Assembly: GCA_033344895.1 (NCBI GenBank)
Contig: JAWPMN010000001.1
Coordinates: 2,028,501 to 2,092,500 of the forward strand
Direction: 5' to 3'
Length of the DNA: 64,000 nt
Source of the DNA: Alphaproteobacteria bacterium
Lineage (GTDB): Bacteria; Pseudomonadota; Alphaproteobacteria; UBA8366; Aestuariispiraceae
Part shown: in pieces, positions 49,748-60,067 of the stretch
How the letters are laid out: each line of letters opens with the position of its first letter
Position numbering within the stretch: position 1 is the stretch's first letter
Notes under the pieces: model-generated
Database searches by the model: none
What the model was told of the DNA's origin: nothing
What the model saw: only the letters and a program-made list of their open reading frames with translations
Translations under genes and position numbers: made by a program

Positions 49748-50938
49748 ATGACCACGCACGATCCCATTGTCATCGTCGGTGCCGCCCGGACGCCCATGGG
49801 CGGGTTTCAGGGCGAACTGAAAGACATGACCGCCGCCCAGCTGGGCTCTGCCGCCATTGCGGCGGCGCTGGGCCGCGCCGGTGTTACCGCCGGCGATGTC
49901 GAGGAACTGATCTTCGGCAATGTCCTGCCCGCCGGTCAGGGCCAGGCGCCTGCGCGTCAGGCCAGCAAGGGCGCGGGCATTCCCGACGCGACCGGCTGCA
50001 CCACGATCAACAAGATGTGCGGGTCGGGCATGAAGGCGACCATGCTGGCGCATGACCTTCTGAAGGCCGGCACCGCCGACATCATGGTGTCGGGCGGCAT
50101 GGAAAGCATGACCAATGCGCCCTACCTGCTGCCGAAGGCGCGGGGCGGGATGCGGCTGGGTCACGGTCAGGTCATCGACCACATGTTCCTGGACGGGCTG
50201 GAAGACGCCTATGACCGGGGCCGGCTGATGGGCACCTTTGCGGAGGAAACCGCGACCCATTATCAGTTCACCCGCGATGCTCAGGACAGTTTCGCCATCG
50301 AAAGTCTGAACCGGGCGCGCAAGGCGCAGGAAGACGGCACGTTCGCGGACGAGATCGTCCCGGTCACCGTAAAAACGCGAAAGGGCGAAGTCGAGGTGGC
50401 GCTGGACGAGCAGCCGCGTACCGCCAATCCGGACAAGATCCCGACACTGAAGCCGGCCTTTGCGAAGGACGGTACGGTGACGCCGGCAAATTCGTCGTCG
50501 ATTTCCGACGGGGCGGCGGCGCTGGTGCTGATGCGTCTTTCGGAAGCGGAGAAGCGCGGTCTGGCCCCGATTGCGGAAATCGTTTCCCACGCGACCCATG
50601 CCCAGGCCCCTGCCTGGTTCACGACCGCGCCGGTCGATGCCATGCGCAAATGCCTGGACAAGGCCGGCTGGGACGCGAAATCGGTCGACCTGTTCGAGGT
50701 CAACGAGGCCTTTGCCGTCGTCACCATGGCGGCAATGCGCGATCTGGATCTGCCGCATGACAAGGTCAATGTGCATGGCGGGGCCTGCGCGCTGGGGCAT
50801 CCGATCGGCGCCTCGGGGGCGAGAATTCTCGTCACCCTCCTTAACGCGCTGAAGAAATATGATATGGAGACGGGCGTCGCGTCGCTGTGCATTGGTGGCG
50901 GCGAAGCCACGGCCATGGCCGTAAAGCGGATTCACTGA
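49748..50938 (+). CDS. acetyl-CoA C-acyltransferase (thiolase)
   Basis: A 396-residue thiolase. The nucleophile is Cys91 in INKMCGSGMKA; the second Cys and catalytic His are in GGACALGHPIGASGARI and CIGGGEATAMAV. In this setting it probably cleaves acetoacetyl-CoA (the leucine end product after CoA transfer) to two acetyl-CoA, but a role in isoleucine or fatty-acid thiolysis is possible. AGGAG lies ahead of the ATG. It lies 52 nt after liuA and 19 nt before the SDR gene. Confidence 0.93.
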   Translation: MTTHDPIVIVGAARTPMGGFQGELKDMTAAQLGSAAIAAALGRAGVTAGDVEELIFGNVLPAGQGQAPARQASKGAGIPDATGCTTINKMCGSGMKATMLAHDLLKAGTADIMVSGGMESMTNAPYLLPKARGGMRLGHGQVIDHMFLDGLEDAYDRGRLMGTFAEETATHYQFTRDAQDSFAIESLNRARKAQEDGTFADEIVPVTVKTRKGEVEVALDEQPRTANPDKIPTLKPAFAKDGTVTPANSSSISDGAAALVLMRLSEAEKRGLAPIAEIVSHATHAQAPAWFTTAPVDAMRKCLDKAGWDAKSVDLFEVNEAFAVVTMAAMRDLDLPHDKVNVHGGACALGHPIGASGARILVTLLNALKKYDMETGVASLCIGGGEATAMAVKRIH

Positions 50939-50957
50939 CCGGAGGACCCCCGATCCC

Positions 50958-51620
50958 ATGCCCTCGATTCTGATCACCGGCGCCAATCGCGGCATCGGCA
51001 AACGCCTGGCGGAACTGCACGATGCGGACGGCTGGTCCGTTATCGCGGCCAGTCGCGACCCGGCGAACTGCAACGCCCCAGGCGAGAAGATCGCCCTGGA
51101 CGTGACCGACGATGCCAGCGTGGCGGCGGCGGCGGAAACCTTGTCCGGACGCCCCATCGACGTTCTGTGGAACAATGCCGGGGTCTATCTGGACAAGAAT
51201 GTGCCGCTGGAAGATCTCGATCTTGAAAAATGGGAGGAAACCTTCCGCGTCAATACGATCGGGCCGATCAGGCTGGCGCGGGCGCTGATGGACAATGTCG
51301 CACGTTCCGACCGCAAGGTTCTGGCGTTCACGAGCAGCCGGATGGGCTCTATTGCCCAGCTCTCCGGCGGCGCCTACGCCTATCGGTCGTCCAAGACCGC
51401 GCTGAACATGGCGGTCTCGGTTCTGACCAGGGATGTCGCGTCGCAGGGGATCAAGACCGTTCTGCTGCATCCGGGCTGGGTGCAGACGGATATGGGCGGC
51501 GGCTCAGCGGATATCGACGCCGAAACCTCCGCTGCCGGCATGAAGTCCATCGTCGAGGAACTGGACCCATCCCAGTCCGGCAAGTTTCTGAACTATGACG
51601 GGAAGGAGTTCCCCTGGTAA
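50958..51620 (+). CDS. classical short-chain dehydrogenase/reductase
   Basis: A 220-residue SDR with an intact fold: LITGANRGIGKRLAE (TGxxxGxG), the NNAG motif, and the active site with Ser in TSSRMGSIAQLSGGAYAYRSSK, containing YRSSK. It should be an NAD(P)-dependent alcohol/ketone oxidoreductase. The closest general type is the YwfD/C-factor-like group; the substrate is unknown. It shares one base with the carbonic anhydrase start (TAATG), so the two are coupled. Confidence 0.85.
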   Translation: MPSILITGANRGIGKRLAELHDADGWSVIAASRDPANCNAPGEKIALDVTDDASVAAAAETLSGRPIDVLWNNAGVYLDKNVPLEDLDLEKWEETFRVNTIGPIRLARALMDNVARSDRKVLAFTSSRMGSIAQLSGGAYAYRSSKTALNMAVSVLTRDVASQGIKTVLLHPGWVQTDMGGGSADIDAETSAAGMKSIVEELDPSQSGKFLNYDGKEFPW

Positions 51621-52279
51621 TGCCAATCAACCGACTGCTCGCGGGCTACCGCAGCTACAAGGCGCTGTACCATGAAAAGCGCGCGGAAATGACCCTGCGG
51701 TTGGCGGAACAGGGGCAGCATCCGGCAATCCTTGTGATCGCCTGCTCCGACAGCCGCGTCGACCCGGCGATCCTGTTCAACGCGGATCCGGGCGAGATCT
51801 TCGTCGTGCGCAACGTCGCGGCGCTCGTCCCGCCCTATGAGCCGGACGGCGGGCACCACGGCACCTCATCGGCGATCGAATATGCGGTGAAGGACCTGAA
51901 GGTCGAGGAGATCATCATTCTCGGCCACCACAAATGCGGCGGCATCCAGGCGATGCGCTCCATCGTCTCCGGTGAGGTGGAGGATGACCACGAGTTCATC
52001 GGCGACTGGATGAAGCTCGCCCAGGAAGCCTGTTCCATGCATGGCGCCGATGATCCGAGTTCCGGTGCCTCGGTCGAAATGGCGACGATCAAGCTGTCGA
52101 TCCGGAACCTGAAATCCTTCCCCTGGATCACCGAACGGGTGAAGGCCGGGAAGCTGCGCCTGCATGGCTGGTGGTTCGACATTCAGACCGGAAACCTGCT
52201 GGCACACGACCCGCGCACCGGACAGTTCAGCGTCATCGAGCGGGTGGAGCCGCACGGCCACACCGCCATCGACGCCTGA
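51620..52279 (+). CDS. beta-class carbonic anhydrase
   Basis: A 219-residue zinc enzyme that interconverts CO2 and bicarbonate. The zinc ligands are in ACSDSRVDP (Cys and Asp) and LGHHKCGGI (His and Cys); NVAALVPPYEPD matches the dimer interface region. Having it here makes sense because methylcrotonyl-CoA carboxylase in the same operon consumes bicarbonate; this link is inference. It is coupled to the SDR gene and precedes the acyl-CoA dehydrogenase by 34 nt. Confidence 0.93.
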   Translation: MPINRLLAGYRSYKALYHEKRAEMTLRLAEQGQHPAILVIACSDSRVDPAILFNADPGEIFVVRNVAALVPPYEPDGGHHGTSSAIEYAVKDLKVEEIIILGHHKCGGIQAMRSIVSGEVEDDHEFIGDWMKLAQEACSMHGADDPSSGASVEMATIKLSIRNLKSFPWITERVKAGKLRLHGWWFDIQTGNLLAHDPRTGQFSVIERVEPHGHTAIDA

Positions 52280-52313
52280 CCTTGCGCGGTCAACAGAACG
52301 GACGGAGGAAACG

Positions 52314-53447
52314 ATGATCCTGAATGAAGAACAACAGATGGTCCGAGACATGGCACGCCAGTTCGCGCAGGAGCGTCTGGTCCCCCATGCGGAGGAATGG
52401 GATCGCGAGGCGCGTTTTCCGAAAGAGGCGCTGGACGAGATGGCGCAGCTCGGCATGCTGGGCATGATGGTGCCGCCTGAATGGGACGGCGCCGGGACGG
52501 ATTGTGTCTCCTACGCCATGGCGCTGGAGGAGATCGCCGCCGGTGACGGGTCGGTCTCCGCCATCATGAGCGTTCATAACTCCGTCGGCTGCATGCCGGT
52601 GCTGCGTTACGGCACCGACGAGCAGAAGGAAAAGTATCTGAAGCCCTTCGCGCGCGGCGAAATGATCGGATGCTTCTGCCTGACCGAACCGCAGGCCGGT
52701 TCCGACGCGTCGGCCCTGAAGACGACCGCCCGGAAGGACGGCAACAAATGGGTGATCGACGGCGCCAAGCAGTTCATCACGAACGGATCCTCCGCCGGTC
52801 TGGCGATTGTGTTCGCAGTTACCGACCCGGATGCCGGAAAGCGTGGAATCTCCGCCTTTCTGGTCCCGACCGACAGCGAAGGCTACATCGTTGAGCGCGT
52901 CGAGAAGAAGATGGGCCTGAACGCGTCGGACACCTGCGCCCTGCGCTTCGACGGCGTCGAAGTGACGCCGGACATGATGCTGGGCGAGGAAGGTCAGGGC
53001 TACAAGATCGCCCTTTCCAACCTGGAGGGCGGTCGGATCGGCATTGCCGCGCAGGCGCTGGGCATCGCGCGGGCGGCACTGGATTACGCCGTCGAGTATG
53101 CCCAGGAACGGACCTCCATGGGGCAGCCGATCATGAAACATCAGGCCGTCGGCTTCCGACTGGCCGATGCCGCCGCGAAGCTGGAGGCCGCGCGTCAGTT
53201 GATCCTGCATGCCGCTGCGATGAAGGATGCCGGTCTGCCCTGCCTGACAGAGGCGTCCATGGCCAAGCTGTTTGCGACCGAAACGGCCGAGACGGTCGTG
53301 TCCGATGCGCTGCAGACCTTCGGCGGCTACGGTTACATGAAGGACTATCCGCTGGAGCGGCTGGCCCGTGACGTCCGCGTGACCAAGATCTATGAAGGCA
53401 CCAGCGACATTCAGCGCATGCTGATCGCCCGTTCTCTGGCCGCGTGA
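52314..53447 (+). CDS. acyl-CoA dehydrogenase, short/branched-chain type
   Basis: A 377-residue flavoenzyme of the butyryl/isobutyryl-CoA dehydrogenase kind. It has CFCLTEPQAGSDASAL, QFITNGSSAGLAIVF, and the C-terminal catalytic Glu361 in KIYEGTSDIQRMLIAR, a position different from that of liuA. So the operon has two dehydrogenases with distinct active sites, probably for different acyl-CoAs (for instance valine- or isoleucine-derived). The start at 52314 follows GGAGGAAACG; the open frame from 52164 overlaps the anhydrase and is not used. Followed after 11 nt by the SDR-like gene. Confidence 0.92.
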   Translation: MILNEEQQMVRDMARQFAQERLVPHAEEWDREARFPKEALDEMAQLGMLGMMVPPEWDGAGTDCVSYAMALEEIAAGDGSVSAIMSVHNSVGCMPVLRYGTDEQKEKYLKPFARGEMIGCFCLTEPQAGSDASALKTTARKDGNKWVIDGAKQFITNGSSAGLAIVFAVTDPDAGKRGISAFLVPTDSEGYIVERVEKKMGLNASDTCALRFDGVEVTPDMMLGEEGQGYKIALSNLEGGRIGIAAQALGIARAALDYAVEYAQERTSMGQPIMKHQAVGFRLADAAAKLEAARQLILHAAAMKDAGLPCLTEASMAKLFATETAETVVSDALQTFGGYGYMKDYPLERLARDVRVTKIYEGTSDIQRMLIARSLAA

Positions 53448-53458
53448 AGGAGCGGGCA

Positions 53459-54196
53459 ATGGGTATCCTGGACGGGAAGGTGATCCTGGTCACCAAGGTG
53501 ACCGAATTCGTCGGCGCGGCCGTGGTCGACAGCTGTCTCGCCGAGGGCGCCGTCGTGGTGGCGCAGGACGCATCCTTCGTTGATACAGCGGAACAAAACG
53601 CCTTCGAAGGCGCCCATCCCGGGGCGATTGCCCTTGGAACCGAAGACCTTGCCACCGCGGTTTCCGACGTGATCGCGGGCCAGGGCCGGATTGACGGGCT
53701 GGTCCCGAATGATGGGTTCCCGGCGATCCGTGCAAAGGTCGAGGATGCGAAGCCCGAAGATATGCGTGCCGGACTGGAGGCCATGGTCGTCGAGCCGTTC
53801 CGCCTGATCGGGGCGGCCGTCCCGCATATGAAGGCCCAGGGCGGCGGTCGGATCGTGCTGGCCACATCGGCGGTCCCGTATCGCGGCCTGTCCAATTACG
53901 GCATGTATGTCACCGGCCGCGGCGCGCAGAATTCGATGGTCCTGACCTTGGCCCGCGAGCTTGCCAGGACCGGCATTACCGTCAATGCCGTCGCGCCGAA
54001 TTTCGTGGAGAACCCGTCCTACTTCTCTGAGGAACTGCTGACCGATGAGGCGGCAAAGGCGAAGATCCTGTCACAGATTCCGATGGGCCGCTTCGGAAAG
54101 CCTCAGGAAGTATCGGACCTGATTGCCTTCCTGCTGTCGGACAAGGCGGGTTTCACGACCGGCCATGTCATCCCGGCCGCCGGCGGCTGGGCCTAG
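53459..54196 (+). CDS. halohydrin-dehalogenase-like SDR-fold protein
   Basis: A 245-residue protein of SDR length in which the cofactor motif is replaced by T12-KVTE-F17-V-G19, the T-X4-F-X-G pattern of halohydrin dehalogenases. The active site is Ser137-X12-Tyr150-X3-Arg154, not Ser-Tyr-Lys; HheC of Agrobacterium has the same spacing (132/145/149). The halide-pocket loop APNFVENPSYF (179-189) also resembles HheC, as does the VPNDGF region. Such enzymes turn vicinal haloalcohols into epoxides without NAD(P) and open epoxides with anions such as azide, cyanide or nitrite. AAGGAG lies 6 nt before the ATG; a GTG at 53444 is in frame. Activity is inferred. Confidence 0.75.
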   Translation: MGILDGKVILVTKVTEFVGAAVVDSCLAEGAVVVAQDASFVDTAEQNAFEGAHPGAIALGTEDLATAVSDVIAGQGRIDGLVPNDGFPAIRAKVEDAKPEDMRAGLEAMVVEPFRLIGAAVPHMKAQGGGRIVLATSAVPYRGLSNYGMYVTGRGAQNSMVLTLARELARTGITVNAVAPNFVENPSYFSEELLTDEAAKAKILSQIPMGRFGKPQEVSDLIAFLLSDKAGFTTGHVIPAAGGWA

Positions 54197-54205
54197 GAGG
54201 TTACG

Positions 54206-54808
54206 ATGTCGGGCGCGATCGACTTCTATTTCGAATTCTCCTCCCCGTTCGGATATATCGCGGCGGAACGCATCGGGGCGTTTGCCGAGAAACACGACCG
54301 TTCGGTCAATTGGAAGCCGTTCCTGCTGGGGGCAGCCTTCAAGCGGGAAGGCACGCAATCGCTGGTCTCCTATCCGATGAAAGGGCCGTATTCGCGCCGG
54401 GACATAGAACGTTCCACCGCCTATTACGGTCTTCCCTTTCAATGGCCGCCGGAGTTCCCGGTCTTCACGGTGACGGCCGCGCGGGCCACCTTGTGGACGC
54501 AGGAACATGCACCGGAGAAAGCCGTTCCCCTGATCCTGGCGATATACCGGAAGGCCTTTGCGGAAGGCGCCGATATCGGGCAGGCGGAGGCGGTCCTGGC
54601 ATCGGCCCAGTCTGTCGGTCTGGATCGGGGCGCGGTTGGCGCCGGCATGGTGTCTCCGGACATCAAGGCCCGCCTGAAGGACGAGAACGAGGCTGCACTG
54701 GATCGCGGTGTCTTCGGGTCGCCCTTTTTCATCGTCGATGGGGAGCCGTTCTGGGGCGTCGACCGGATGGACATGATGGCCGCCTGGATCACGCGGGGCG
54801 GCTGGTAG
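54206..54808 (+). CDS. 2-hydroxychromene-2-carboxylate isomerase family (DsbA-fold, kappa-GST-like)
   Basis: A 200-residue thioredoxin/DsbA-fold protein. The start IDFYFEFSSPFGYIAAERI has the Ser of the SSPFGY motif that in kappa GSTs and HCCA isomerase contacts glutathione thiol, and FGSPFFIVDGEPFWGVDRMD near the end is also conserved. Known members isomerise aromatic-catabolism intermediates with glutathione; the substrate here is unknown. It lies 9 nt after the dehalogenase-like gene with AGGAGG ahead, so a joint role in handling epoxides or electrophiles is conceivable. Confidence 0.85.
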   Translation: MSGAIDFYFEFSSPFGYIAAERIGAFAEKHDRSVNWKPFLLGAAFKREGTQSLVSYPMKGPYSRRDIERSTAYYGLPFQWPPEFPVFTVTAARATLWTQEHAPEKAVPLILAIYRKAFAEGADIGQAEAVLASAQSVGLDRGAVGAGMVSPDIKARLKDENEAALDRGVFGSPFFIVDGEPFWGVDRMDMMAAWITRGGW

Positions 54809-54813
54809 GAACC

Positions 54814-55773
54814 ATGTCGGATCGCGGTGTTTCCTTCGTCGTCCCCGTCTTCAACAAGGCGGATTGGCTTCCGGCGGTGATCGACCGGATCGCGGCGCAG
54901 CGCGGCGACTTCGACCGGCAATATGTCTTTGTCGACGACGGGTCGACGGATGACTCGCTGGATATCGTCCGGCGGAAGACCGACGGCTGGGACAATGTCG
55001 TCATCGAGAGCCAGGCCAATGCCGGATCCGCGGCCGCGACCAATCGCGGTATCGCATTGGCCGACATGCCCTATGTGAAGTTTGTCGATGCCGACGATCT
55101 GCTGCATGCGGATGCGACGCGGATTCTGCTGGATGCGCTGCACGGCGATCACCGGGCCTGCCTCGCCTTCGGCGGGTACAGCGTGTTCCGAAACCTGGCC
55201 GATCTCGATCTGGACGGCGCGCTGGAAACGCCGATGCCGGTGCGGCATGCACGCCCATTGCGTGCTGCGATTTCACGGTCGCTGTTCAATCCGACCCAGT
55301 TTCTGGCGCGCACCGAGGCGTTGCGCGCGGTCGGCGGCTGTGACGAGCGGGTCGTGTTCAGCCAGGAATATGCACTGACCATGCGGTTGGCGCGGCAATG
55401 GGACTTCCTTGAACTGGATGCCGTGATCGCCTATTGGCCGGAAGTCGTCGGTGCCCGCCTGTCCAACAATCAGGGGCGTCAGCTTCAGCGTGTCACCCGG
55501 GCGGTGCAGTACTTCCTGGAGGACTATCCCGATACGCCCTGGGCGTTGCGTCAGTACATCTCACGGCGCATGGCCTACCGTGCGTGGAAGTATCATCGCC
55601 GTGCCAATCGCGCCTTCTGGCCGACCAGCCCGGTGTTCTGGCGCCAGGCGATGGCCTGGCTGCCGATCCTTGGGGGGCATGCCGCTTTCGTCGAGCGCTG
55701 CGGCAGGGTTTATGAATCGGCGGATGTCAGCGCGCTGACACAAGCCAAAGAGGGGCGGGTCCATGGGCAGTAG
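54814..55773 (+). CDS. family 2 glycosyltransferase
   Basis: A 319-residue GT-A-fold glycosyltransferase. The N-terminus SFVVPVFNKADWLPAVIDRI is typical of GT2, then VDDGSTDDSLDIV and the DxD-type FVDADDL motif that binds metal and nucleotide sugar. No membrane segment is visible. It probably adds a sugar to a surface or cell-bound glycan. AGGAACC lies just ahead of the ATG. It starts a three-gene cassette inserted among leucine genes and overlaps the methyltransferase gene by 11 nt. Confidence 0.88.
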   Translation: MSDRGVSFVVPVFNKADWLPAVIDRIAAQRGDFDRQYVFVDDGSTDDSLDIVRRKTDGWDNVVIESQANAGSAAATNRGIALADMPYVKFVDADDLLHADATRILLDALHGDHRACLAFGGYSVFRNLADLDLDGALETPMPVRHARPLRAAISRSLFNPTQFLARTEALRAVGGCDERVVFSQEYALTMRLARQWDFLELDAVIAYWPEVVGARLSNNQGRQLQRVTRAVQYFLEDYPDTPWALRQYISRRMAYRAWKYHRRANRAFWPTSPVFWRQAMAWLPILGGHAAFVERCGRVYESADVSALTQAKEGRVHGQ

Positions 55774-56539
55774 CAATTACAATCCGGGCTATGACCACGG
55801 TTTCTACGCCGATCTGGAGAACACGGCGCTGCCGTCGGCCCGCACCATCGTTCCGATGCTGCGCGACTGGTTCCCGATCCGCAGTGCCGTGGACGCGGGC
55901 TGCGGCGACGGGTCATGGCTTTCGGTCATTCTGGAGAGCGGCGCGGATCGTGTTCTCGGCCTGGACGGACCCTGGGTCGATGTCGCGCAGTTGAGAATCC
56001 CGCAGGACAGCTTCCGGCGCTGTCGCATTGACGCGCGGATCGAAACCGATCCGTCCGACCGGTTCGATCTGGCAATGAGCCTGGAAGTCGCCGAGCATCT
56101 GCCGCCGGAACGCGCCGCCGGGTTCGTCTCCGAACTCTGCGCGCTGGCGCCGGTCGTCCTGTTCTCGGCTGCGATTCCGGGGCAGGGCGGTCATCACCAC
56201 GTCAATGAACAATGGCCGGAATATTGGGCGGATCTCTTTGCCGCGCGGGGGTACCGGCCGGTCGATACGTTGCGCATGGCGGTCTGGAACGATCCGACGG
56301 TCTGCTGGTGGTACAAGCAGAACCTGATGCTGTACGTATCGGACGCGGCGCTGGCGGATAACCCGAAGCTTAAGGCAGAGGCCGAGCAGACCCGGCTGCC
56401 GCCGGTCCCGCTGGTCCATCCGGAAGTATTACAGCAGATGCAGCGGCTGGCCCATCCCTCTTTCGGGCGCTGGCTGAAGCAGGGGCGAAAGGCCTTTGCC
56501 CGCTCCGCTGCCAAGCGCAAGGCAAGGCGGGGGCTCTGA
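55763..56539 (+). CDS. class I SAM-dependent methyltransferase
   Basis: A 258-residue protein. SAM-binding motif I is SAVDAGCGDGSWL; motif II-like LGLDGPWVD and the DLAMSLEVAEHLPPERA segment follow, typical of small-molecule or sugar methyltransferases linked to polysaccharide genes. The C-terminal 30 residues are basic (RWLKQGRKAFARSAAKRKARRGL). Its ATG lies inside the end of the glycosyltransferase gene, so they are coupled; the next gene starts 7 nt after its stop. The methyl acceptor is unknown. Confidence 0.86.
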   Translation: MGSSNYNPGYDHGFYADLENTALPSARTIVPMLRDWFPIRSAVDAGCGDGSWLSVILESGADRVLGLDGPWVDVAQLRIPQDSFRRCRIDARIETDPSDRFDLAMSLEVAEHLPPERAAGFVSELCALAPVVLFSAAIPGQGGHHHVNEQWPEYWADLFAARGYRPVDTLRMAVWNDPTVCWWYKQNLMLYVSDAALADNPKLKAEAEQTRLPPVPLVHPEVLQQMQRLAHPSFGRWLKQGRKAFARSAAKRKARRGL

Positions 56540-56546
56540 CCGGATC

Positions 56547-58442
56547 ATGTGTGGGATCGCCGGCTTCATCGACACGACGCGCGGGCGCAATGCCGAAGCG
56601 CTGGCCGCCATCGCAAAATCGATGTCGGACAGCATGCTGCATCGCGGCCCCGACGATGACGGCGTCTGGTGCGATGCGTCGGTCGGGCTGGCGCTGGGTT
56701 TCCGGCGACTGGCGATCCAGGATCTCAGCGAAGACGGGGCCCAGCCGATGTTGTCCCCGGACGGGCGCTTCACCATCATTTTCAATGGCGAGATCTATAA
56801 CTTTCTGGAATTGCGCCGCGAGTTGGAGACCGGTCGGAACTGGCGCGGTCATTCCGACACGGAGGTCATGCTGGCGGCCTTTGACGCCTGGGGGATGGAG
56901 GGGGCGCTGGACCGGTTCGACGGTATGTTCGCTTTTGCTCTCTATGATGCGAAGGCCCGGACGGTCACGTTAGCGCGCGATCGGATGGGGGAAAAGCCGC
57001 TGTATTTCGGGTGGGCGGGGAAGAGCTTCGTTTTCGCCTCCGAATTGAAAGCCATTGCCCGGCATCCTGACTTCGAACCGCGTATCGACCGCCGGGCCGT
57101 CGACGCGATGATGCGCTACTCCTACATTCCGGCGCCGGCCTGCATCTATGAGGGCATTGAGAAACTCAAACCCGGCGCGACCCTGACGCTGTCGCTCGAT
57201 GGTTCCGCCGTCTCGCGAGGCCGGTACTGGGACCCGATCGAAGAGGTCGAAAACGCCCCGGTCTTCGACGGTGACGAGGCCTCCGCGGTTCGGGAACTGG
57301 AACGCCTGATGCTGCGCTCCATATCGCGCCGCATGGTGGCCGATGTGCCTCTGGGAGCGTTCCTGTCCGGCGGGATCGACAGCGCGACGGTGGTCGCCCT
57401 GATGCAGACGCTGGCGGAGAAGCCGGTGCGCAGTTTCACGATCGGTTTCACGGACCGCCGGTTCGACGAGGCGCCGCAGGCCGCGGCCATCGCGCAGCAT
57501 CTGGGCACTGATCATACATCCGTCACGGTCGCGCCGGAGGACACGCTGCGCATGGTGGAGCGGATGCCCTTCGTCTATGACGAACCCTTTGCCGATGTCA
57601 GTCAGTTGCCGACCCTGCTACTGTCCCATCTGGCACGGGAGCAGGTGACGACCGCCCTGACCGGCGATGGCGGGGATGAACTGTTCGGCGGTTATCCGCG
57701 ATATGAAAAGACCGTCGCACAATGGGAACGGGATCGCCCGTTTTCACGCGGGCTGCTGAACATGATCCCGTTCGGACCGCTGAATGTCATTTCCTCCGGC
57801 GTCGGCAAGCCCGGCCGCTTCGGGGACAAGCTGTGGCGCAAGCTGTCCGACCGCTCGAAACCCTCAATCGAGATGCTGTACGAAGGCCAGATGTCGCGCT
57901 GGCGCGTCTTTGAGCGACCGACCGGTGATCCGCAGGTCGGCTACTTTGTCGAAGGAACGCGCCGCCCCGGGATCGAGGACGATTACCTGCGCCTGATGCT
58001 GTGCGATGCGGTCAGCTATCTGCCGGACGACCTGCTGGTGAAGGTGGACCGGGCCAGCATGGCGGCGTCGCTTGAGACCCGCGCGCCCTTGTTGAACCAT
58101 GATATCGTGCGTTTTGCCTGGGGGCTGCCCAGCCGTTTCAAGTTCCGCAACGGCAGGGGAAAGGATGTGCTGCGCAAGGTCCTGGACCGGCATGTACCGC
58201 GCCAGTTGATGGACCGTCCGAAACAGGGCTTCGAACCGCCGCTGGCAGAATGGCTGCGCGGCCCGTTGCGCGACTGGGCGCAGGCGCTGATTTCGTCCGA
58301 CCGCCTGCAGGATGGCGGTTTCCTGGATCCGGAACCGATCCGGGCGGCCTGGGAAGAACATCTGAAAGGGTATCGGAACTGGCATTTCGAACTCTGGAAC
58401 GTGCTGATGCTGCAAAGCTGGCGCGAAGCTTGGAAACTTTGA
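56547..58442 (+). CDS. asnB: glutamine-hydrolysing asparagine synthetase
   Basis: A 631-residue AsnB-type enzyme. Cys2 (MCGIAGFID) is the glutaminase nucleophile, with the RGPDDDG and NGEIYNF motifs of the class II amidotransferase domain; the synthetase domain has the ATP pyrophosphatase loop [12 protein letters not shown]. Members of this group may make asparagine or amidate sugars and peptides; next to a GT2 and a methyltransferase, a role in glycan modification is more likely than basic asparagine supply. The start at 56547 is fixed by Cys2. It is followed by liuB after 10 nt. Confidence 0.9.
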   Translation: MCGIAGFIDTTRGRNAEALAAIAKSMSDSMLHRGPDDDGVWCDASVGLALGFRRLAIQDLSEDGAQPMLSPDGRFTIIFNGEIYNFLELRRELETGRNWRGHSDTEVMLAAFDAWGMEGALDRFDGMFAFALYDAKARTVTLARDRMGEKPLYFGWAGKSFVFASELKAIARHPDFEPRIDRRAVDAMMRYSYIPAPACIYEGIEKLKPGATLTLSLDGSAVSRGRYWDPIEEVENAPVFDGDEASAVRELERLMLRSISRRMVADVPLGAFLSGGIDSATVVALMQTLAEKPVRSFTIGFTDRRFDEAPQAAAIAQHLGTDHTSVTVAPEDTLRMVERMPFVYDEPFADVSQLPTLLLSHLAREQVTTALTGDGGDELFGGYPRYEKTVAQWERDRPFSRGLLNMIPFGPLNVISSGVGKPGRFGDKLWRKLSDRSKPSIEMLYEGQMSRWRVFERPTGDPQVGYFVEGTRRPGIEDDYLRLMLCDAVSYLPDDLLVKVDRASMAASLETRAPLLNHDIVRFAWGLPSRFKFRNGRGKDVLRKVLDRHVPRQLMDRPKQGFEPPLAEWLRGPLRDWAQALISSDRLQDGGFLDPEPIRAAWEEHLKGYRNWHFELWNVLMLQSWREAWKL

Positions 58443-58452
58443 GGGACAGGCC

Positions 58453-60060
<1,608 letters not shown>

Positions 60061-60067
60061 GGCAGCC

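Noticed and set aside
53444..54196. Plain annotation as an NAD(P)-dependent SDR oxidoreductase
   Set aside because: The glycine-rich cofactor motif is missing and the catalytic Lys is Arg, so a normal oxidoreductase role is unlikely.
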